The notes under the pieces were generated by a model that saw only the letters and a list, made by a program, of their open reading frames with translations, had not been told where the DNA came from and did not search any database. Shown in pieces: positions 13,164 to 16,746 of a stretch of 16,746 bases of DNA (position 1 is the first letter of the stretch; each line of letters opens with the position of its first letter). The translations under genes and the position numbers were made by a program. This DNA comes from an uncultured Ruminococcus sp. (GTDB lineage Bacteria; Bacillota; Clostridia; Oscillospirales; CAG-272): the NCBI GenBank assembly GCA_902778205.1, contig CACYWX010000023.1:1-16746 (forward strand). Direction: 5' to 3'.

Positions 13164-13799
13164 TCAGCAGCAGCGGATCAGATCCCCGCCCATGCATTCA
13201 CAGCAGGTGTCGCAGCAGATCAGGGTGGAGCACATGCCGCAGACGTCCCCGCTCAGGCAGTCGCCGTCGGAGGAGGTTCCCACGGTCCGGTACATGTTTC
13301 CGTAGTCCCCGGCCCGGGCCTGCATCCCCGCGCGGGCGTTCTGATACTCCCGGTTCGAGGGATCCAGATAGCAGGCGATCTCGAAGTGGCGGGCCGCGTC
13401 GGTGTAGTTCCCGCCCTGATACAGGAGCCAGCCCATGAGGAAGTTCCATTCCGCGCCCCGGTCCGCCGCCGGCGTGGAGTCGATGATGAACTTGGCCTGA
13501 TCATACTTCTTCTCGTTGATGAGCCGGCGCACCTCGTAGAAGGAGGTGGTGCCCGAGGACTTATAGCTGGAATAGGCCGACGATGCCGCGGATTCTCCTC
13601 TCTGCCCGCCGGCGCGTTCCTTCTGGATGGCGTCGTAGGCCTCGTTGATCTCCTTCATGAGCTCTTCGTAACCGGCGGCCTGCGCGCTTCCCGCATAATT
13701 GTCGGGGTGGTATTTTCTGGCCAGCTCGCGCCACGCCCGCTTGACTTCCTCATCCGAAGCACTGCGGGGTACGCCCAGCACCTGATAGGGATCCTTCAT
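13164..13799 (-). CDS. J-domain protein with TPR-like region and cysteine-rich tail
   Basis: A 211-residue DnaJ-type co-chaperone, not the housekeeping DnaJ because it lacks the Gly/Phe linker and CxxCxGxG zinc domain. The N-terminal J-domain (about 3-62) carries the essential HPD at 31-33, so it should stimulate an Hsp70 ATPase. Residues about 85-165 have the pattern of two or more tetratricopeptide-like helical hairpins (YDQAKFIIDSTP, NYTDAARHFEIACYLDPSNR). The last 31 residues contain ten cysteines, including CGMC, a CC-DT-CC-E-C block and a terminal CC, suited to metal binding or disulfides. The ATG at 13799 overlaps the DUF5685 stop by 4 nt (ATGA), implying translational coupling and probably a shared function. 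Its client is unknown. Confidence 0.9.
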   Translation of the reverse strand: MKDPYQVLGVPRSASDEEVKRAWRELARKYHPDNYAGSAQAAGYEELMKEINEAYDAIQKERAGGQRGESAASSAYSSYKSSGTTSFYEVRRLINEKKYDQAKFIIDSTPAADRGAEWNFLMGWLLYQGGNYTDAARHFEIACYLDPSNREYQNARAGMQARAGDYGNMYRTVGTSSDGDCLSGDVCGMCSTLICCDTCCECMGGDLIRCC

Positions 13800-14713
13800 A
13801 GAGATCCGGGACCTTCCTTTCCTGTCCTTCCCCGGCCGGGGCCCTCTCCGGACAGGACGCGCCGGAGCATAGCCGGGAGACCGAGATAGACGATATTCCG
13901 CACCACGGGGGTCAGGGGATGCGCGGGATCCAGCCGGTCGGCGGCCTCTCCCATTTTTTCCAGGGTCAGAGGGACCGCGGCCCCGAGGGAATCCCGGACC
14001 ATGGGGGAGAGCTTCCCTTCCGAAAGAGCAAGGTCCCCCCATCCGGCGAGGAGGGGATTGTACCGTCCCCGCCGGGCGTCATCGGGCAGATCGTCCGCGG
14101 CATCGCAGAGATAGACGAACCGTCCCGCGCCGTCCCCGAGGATCCGGGCCTCCTCCGCCGCCTCCCCGGTCAGTCCGGCTGAAAAGACGAGGGCCAGCGC
14201 ATCGCCGAACAGCCCCGCCGTCTCATCCGCCGAGGGACACCGCGCCCGCTCGGCATCGCAGAGCCGCTCCAGACATTCGGCCAGCTCCGATCCGATCCCC
14301 TCCGGCAGGAGCCCGCTTTTCACGGCCCGCCGTTCCATCCGGGCGGTCAGGGGCGTGCGGAGAGCGGCCTTCAGCATCGGAAGCCCCCGCTCGTCCCGCC
14401 GGTCGTCCCTGTTCTTCTCCCGGCACAGGACCGCGGACAGGGCGGCGGCCGTTCTCAGGGAGGGATTGTCCTCCGCCGTCAGACGCCGGTTCAGGGGATG
14501 GGCCGGACACCGCATGGGAACGAAGCGCGGGACCGTGCCCTCGAGAATCATCCGGACGGCGGCGAAGAAGGTCATGTCATAGGACAGGGTGATCCGGGAC
14601 GCCTGACCGGTGACGCGCCCCATGCTCCTGCACAGCCCGCAGTACACCGCCCGGTACCGCTCGTACTCGCCCACCTTCAGTTCGGGGATCAGGGGCCTGA
14701 CGTATCCGTACAC
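13796..14713 (-). CDS. DUF5685 family protein
   Basis: A 305-residue protein beginning V(M)YGYVRPLIPELKVGEYERY, which I recognise as the DUF5685 family of Bacillota. It is mostly helical with no signal peptide. A CxxC pair lies at 25-28 (YCGLCRSMG), another Cys at 69 (MRCPAHP), and the best-conserved block is CDAADDLPDDARRGRYNPL (203-221), rich in Asp. The function is unknown. That block looks like the second Asp-rich motif of squalene/phytoene synthases (D-x3-ED-x3-GR-x-Y-x-P), a by-eye resemblance only. The start is GTG at 14713 with GGGGAGGGGA upstream. The frame is open through the tRNA to 14956, but that longer start is not credible. It overlaps the J-domain gene by 4 nt. Confidence 0.88.
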   Translation of the reverse strand: MYGYVRPLIPELKVGEYERYRAVYCGLCRSMGRVTGQASRITLSYDMTFFAAVRMILEGTVPRFVPMRCPAHPLNRRLTAEDNPSLRTAAALSAVLCREKNRDDRRDERGLPMLKAALRTPLTARMERRAVKSGLLPEGIGSELAECLERLCDAERARCPSADETAGLFGDALALVFSAGLTGEAAEEARILGDGAGRFVYLCDAADDLPDDARRGRYNPLLAGWGDLALSEGKLSPMVRDSLGAAVPLTLEKMGEAADRLDPAHPLTPVVRNIVYLGLPAMLRRVLSGEGPGRGRTGKEGPGSL

Positions 14714-14734
14714 CGCGCTCCCCTCCCCGTTCCA

Positions 14735-14778
14735 AAGTCCTTTTTCCGCGCGGCAGTTTCCTCGTGCGGAACGGACTT
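14735..14778 (-). promoter_or_regulatory. stem-loop in the DUF5685 mRNA leader
   Basis: In the transcript AAGTCC-G-TTCCGC pairs with GCGGAA-AAA-GGACTT, giving 12 base pairs in two 6-bp blocks around a small asymmetric internal loop, closed by a 16-nt loop. It spans most of the roughly 70-nt leader and ends about 20 nt before the GTG start, just upstream of the ribosome site. It may stabilise the message or regulate translation; it matches no riboswitch class I know. Confidence 0.4.
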
Positions 14779-14791
14779 CCTTATCTGAGTT

Positions 14792-14820
14792 ATTATAGCA
14801 GGGGACCGCTCCCAATGCAA
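14792..14820 (-). promoter_or_regulatory. promoter of the DUF5685-dnaJ-membrane protein unit
   Basis: A perfect TATAAT (14797-14792) preceded by TGC makes an extended -10. At exactly 17-bp spacing the -35 position reads TTGCAT (14820-14815), a partial match. The spacer contains a short inverted repeat, GGGA-GCGG-TCCC. Transcription should start near 14785. Confidence 0.7.
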
Positions 14821-14840
14821 CAGACGATTTGTAAATACTT

Positions 14841-14867
14841 TGGGGAGGCGGCATCCGCAAATCCCCA
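14841..14867. repeat. inverted repeat between the tRNA terminator and the DUF5685 promoter
   Basis: TGGGGA and TCCCCA form a 6-bp outer stem, and GCGG/CCGC a 4-bp inner stem around a 3-base loop. No T-run follows on the minus strand, so it is not a typical terminator there. It lies just upstream of the DUF5685 -35 box and might be a protein-binding site or an RNA structure in readthrough transcripts. Confidence 0.35.
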
Positions 14868-14875
14868 GGAAAAAC

Positions 14876-14905
14876 AAAAATGACCTTCTTTCGAAAGTCA
14901 TTTTT
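14876..14905 (-). terminator. intrinsic terminator of tRNA-Arg
   Basis: A hairpin with 13-bp arms (AAAAATGACTTTC with GAAGGTCATTTTT, one T-G pair) and a GAAA tetraloop begins two bases after the tRNA 3' end; the 3' arm ends in TTTTT and is followed by GTTTTT. Because both arms carry the A/T run it could also stop plus-strand transcripts. Confidence 0.88.
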
Positions 14906-14906
14906 A

Positions 14907-14979
14907 CGCGCCCTATAGGATTCGAACCTACGACCTACCGGTTCGTAGCCGGGCACTCTATCCGCTGAGCTAAGGGCGC
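14907..14979 (-). tRNA. tRNA-Arg(ACG)
   Basis: A 73-nt tRNA with a full cloverleaf: acceptor stem GCGCCCT/AGGGCGC with all seven pairs, D-stem GCTC/GAGT, anticodon loop CTACGAA giving anticodon ACG, and T-arm GTAGG-TTCGAAT-CCTAT. The discriminator base is G, and CCA is not encoded, so it must be added by CCA nucleotidyltransferase. The ACG anticodon is normally edited to ICG by TadA and reads CGU, CGC and CGA. The top pair of the anticodon stem (27-43) would be a C-U mismatch. It is a single tRNA unit with its own promoter and terminator. Confidence 0.96.
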
Positions 14980-15019
14980 ATACCGCTTCGGAGCCGGGGC
15001 TCTTTTCGCGTGCTCATAT

Positions 15020-15048
15020 ATTATAGTCCGGACGCCCCGGTTTGTCAA
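15020..15048 (-). promoter_or_regulatory. consensus sigma-A promoter of tRNA-Arg
   Basis: TTGACA (15048-15043), a 17-bp spacer and TATAAT (15025-15020) match the consensus perfectly. Transcription should begin near 15013, leaving about 34 nt of 5' leader for RNase P to remove. It lies 36 bp after the DUF1934 stop, with no convincing terminator between them. Confidence 0.9.
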
Positions 15049-15084
15049 GAGGTTTTTTGTAATTTCTGAAAAAATTCTCCGCCG

Positions 15085-15843
15085 TCAGTCCAGGGGCTCC
15101 ACCTCGACCCGGAGCTGGGAGTACTGCATCTCCGCTCCGTGGAACTCCACCAGATAGTCCGCCGAGAGGGTGCCGCCCTCCCGGTAGGTCAGATCCGCGC
15201 TGAGGGACCGGGTCAGCACCGCCAGCTCCAGGATGCCCCAGGGAGTCCGGTAGGCCGTCACGTGGCGCACGCCCTCCTCGCAGACGATCATGCTGGTGAA
15301 GGGCCCGTGGCGCGATATGGTGAGCATGCCCGGCTCCCGGGAGCTGACGGTCAGCTCCGTCTCGGCGGGATCCTCCGGATTCTCCTCGTCGTACCGCACG
15401 GACAGCTCCACGTACCCGCCCGGCAGGAACCGCTTCTCCATCCGGCCCGTGGTCCGGATCACCACGCTGTCGTCCTCCTCCGGCTCCCCGAGGGACCGGA
15501 TCATGTTCTCAAGGGCCTCCCAGATGCCCGCGGGATCTCCGTCCCATCCGTCCTGAACCTCTCCGCCGTCCTCCCGGGACTCATCCTCCGGGGGAAAGCC
15601 GTAGCCGTCGCTGTCCCGGTCGATGATGTCGTCCACGGCGTAATCCAGAGCCTCCGGCGCGTTCTCGGGCGTCACCCGTTCCAATTCCTCCCGGGGCGGG
15701 ATGAAGCCGGGTCTCGCGCCGAACAGGGAGGGCTCCCCGCCGATTCCGAAGGGCGCGCCCACGCCGGTCTGCCGGGCCGTCAGGGTGATCCGCACGGGAC
15801 GGGACGCGGCCGGCACATCGCCGAAAAGATCGTTGTACACCAT
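15085..15843 (-). CDS. DUF1934 (YwiB-like) beta-barrel protein with an acidic insertion
   Basis: A 252-residue cytoplasmic protein. The C-terminal part (about 126-252) matches DUF1934, a small calycin-like beta-barrel family of unknown function that includes B. subtilis YwiB; recognisable strands are GRMEKRFLPGGYVELSVRY, GMLTISRHGPFTSMIVCEEG, TAYRTPWGILELAVLTRSL and SADYLVEFHGAEMQYSQLRV. A first strand, VRITLTARQTG (17-27), appears to belong to the same barrel, leaving residues about 28-125 as an insertion rich in Asp, Glu, Gly and Pro. Typical members are about 130-150 residues. The ATG at 15843 has a perfect AAGGAG at 5-nt spacing; an in-frame ATG nine codons earlier has none. It follows the MATE gene by 29 nt. 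Confidence 0.82.
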   Translation of the reverse strand: MVYNDLFGDVPAASRPVRITLTARQTGVGAPFGIGGEPSLFGARPGFIPPREELERVTPENAPEALDYAVDDIIDRDSDGYGFPPEDESREDGGEVQDGWDGDPAGIWEALENMIRSLGEPEEDDSVVIRTTGRMEKRFLPGGYVELSVRYDEENPEDPAETELTVSSREPGMLTISRHGPFTSMIVCEEGVRHVTAYRTPWGILELAVLTRSLSADLTYREGGTLSADYLVEFHGAEMQYSQLRVEVEPLD

Positions 15844-15872
15844 ATAAGCTCCTTGTGTGTGATCAGTCATCG

Positions 15873-16746
15873 TCAGGTCCCGCCGCGCACTGCCGCGTGG
15901 GCGTCCGCCTTTTTCTCCGCCCTCGGGAACATGACGGCGCAGGCAGGGACCAGCAGGATACAGGCGGCGATCCAGGCGGCGGGATTGGCAAAGCATACGG
16001 CCCGGAAGCCGAAGCGCACCGCGAACACCAGGGCCACGATCCCGCGGGCCGCCATCTCGAAGGCCCCGGCGAACATGGCCGTCACGCCGTATTCCATCCC
16101 CTGCAGGGAGAACCGGCACACGGTCAGCACCCCCAGCGGGATGTAGAACAGGCAGTTGATCCGGAGGAACTCCCGGACCACGTCCAGCAGCTCCGCCAGC
16201 CGCGGGTCTCCCCGGTCCAGAAAGATCAGGGACAGACCGCTGCCGCAGAAGAACATGAAGGCCCCCATGCCCACGGAGTAAATCACGGCGATCTTCATGG
16301 CGGAGCGGAATCCCTCCTTCACCCGGTCAAACTTCCCCGCCCCCATGTTCTGCCCAACGAAGGTGGAGATGGTGACGCCCAGGGTGGAGAACGGAAGGTG
16401 GACGAAGGACTGGACCTTGTTGGCGGCCGTGACGGCGGCGATGACCGTGGTGCTCAGCCCGTTCACGGCGGTCTGGATCAGCACGGAGCCCACCGCCGTG
16501 ATGGAGTACTGGAGCGCCATGGGAAGCCCCGACAGGATCAGCCGTCCGGCCAGGGGCCCGTCGAAGCGCATTTCCTCCCGGGCGGGCTTCAGATCCGCGT
16601 AAGCCCGCCGCATATAGAGAAAGCACGCGGCGGCGGAGAGGATCTGGGAGGCGATGGTGGCCGCGGCGGCGCCTCTCACTCCCATGCCGAAGCCTCCCAC
16701 CAGCAGAGCCAGCATGATCCACATCATTCCCAGGAAAAACGCGGAG
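15873..16746 (-). CDS. MATE-family efflux transporter, C-terminal part (starts outside window)
   Basis: About 290 codons of a multidrug and toxic compound extrusion (MATE) transporter; the frame is open to the right window edge, so the N-terminal third is missing. The family has 12 helices in about 450 residues; roughly seven or eight are visible. Typical features are GFGMGVRGAAAATIASQ, the second-lobe start LSGLPMALQYSITAVGSVLIQTAVNGL, STLGVTISTFVGQNMGAGKFDRVKEGFRSA, and the late segment NCLFYIPLGVLTVCRFSLQGME. These proteins export cationic drugs or metabolites using a sodium or proton gradient; the substrate cannot be told from sequence. The stop is followed after 29 nt by the DUF1934 gene, which may be cotranscribed. 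Confidence 0.93.
   Translation of the reverse strand, partial: SAFFLGMMWIMLALLVGGFGMGVRGAAAATIASQILSAAACFLYMRRAYADLKPAREEMRFDGPLAGRLILSGLPMALQYSITAVGSVLIQTAVNGLSTTVIAAVTAANKVQSFVHLPFSTLGVTISTFVGQNMGAGKFDRVKEGFRSAMKIAVIYSVGMGAFMFFCGSGLSLIFLDRGDPRLAELLDVVREFLRINCLFYIPLGVLTVCRFSLQGMEYGVTAMFAGAFEMAARGIVALVFAVRFGFRAVCFANPAAWIAACILLVPACAVMFPRAEKKADAHAAVRGGT

Noticed and set aside
14714..14956. Upstream extension of the DUF5685 frame to an ATG inside the tRNA
   Set aside because: It would run through the tRNA, its terminator and the DUF5685 promoter. The GTG at 14713 has a strong ribosome site and gives the conserved N-terminus.
1..16746. CRISPR array, insertion sequence, prophage, toxin-antitoxin or defence island
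   Set aside because: No regularly spaced repeats, transposase, integrase, phage or toxin motif was seen; almost all the window is accounted for by conserved chromosomal genes.

Overview
The window is about 16.7 kb of GC-rich bacterial chromosome. Every gene I can support lies on the minus strand, so genes are read here from high to low coordinates. Strong Shine-Dalgarno sites, near-consensus sigma-A promoters, a RemA protein, a PP2C/PASTA-type kinase pair and the gene order yicC-remA-gmk-rpoZ-priA-def-fmt-rsmB-rlmN-stp-prkC all point to Bacillota, most likely a GC-rich anaerobic member of the Clostridia. I cannot name a genus.

Layout in transcription order. (1) 16746-15085: the C-terminal part of a MATE-family transporter, then a DUF1934 (YwiB-like) protein with a large acidic insertion. 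(2) 15048-14876: a tRNA-Arg(ACG) as a complete small unit, with a perfect TTGACA-17-TATAAT promoter and a strong intrinsic terminator. (3) 14820-12567: a three-gene unit with its own promoter, a foldable leader and a terminator, encoding a DUF5685 protein, a J-domain/TPR protein with a cysteine-rich tail, and a small polytopic membrane protein. (4) 12585-1505: a long housekeeping run starting from a TTGACA-17-TATACT promoter whose -35 box lies inside the preceding terminator. It encodes a lipoprotein, YicC, RemA, guanylate kinase, RNA polymerase omega, PriA, peptide deformylase, methionyl-tRNA formyltransferase, a YugP-type zinc peptidase, RsmB and RlmN. (5) 1404-1: a 232-bp AT-rich gap with a probable promoter, then the PP2C phosphatase Stp and the start of the Ser/Thr kinase PrkC, which leaves the window.

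The genes of block 4 serve nucleotide and RNA metabolism, replication restart and translation. Fmt formylates initiator Met-tRNA and Def removes the formyl group from nascent proteins. RsmB methylates 16S rRNA; RlmN methylates 23S rRNA and tRNA. Stp and PrkC are an antagonistic phosphatase/kinase pair. coaBC, which sits between rpoZ and priA in Bacillus subtilis, is absent, and the YugP-type peptidase sits between fmt and rsmB.

I see no mobile element, CRISPR array, prophage or clear foreign island. The less ordinary material is the lipoprotein, which reads like an endonuclease/exonuclease/phosphatase fold that has lost its catalytic residues; the DUF5685/J-protein/membrane-protein unit, where DUF5685 has an Asp-rich motif recalling squalene/phytoene synthases; the DUF1934 insertion; and several compact regulatory arrangements in the leaders.
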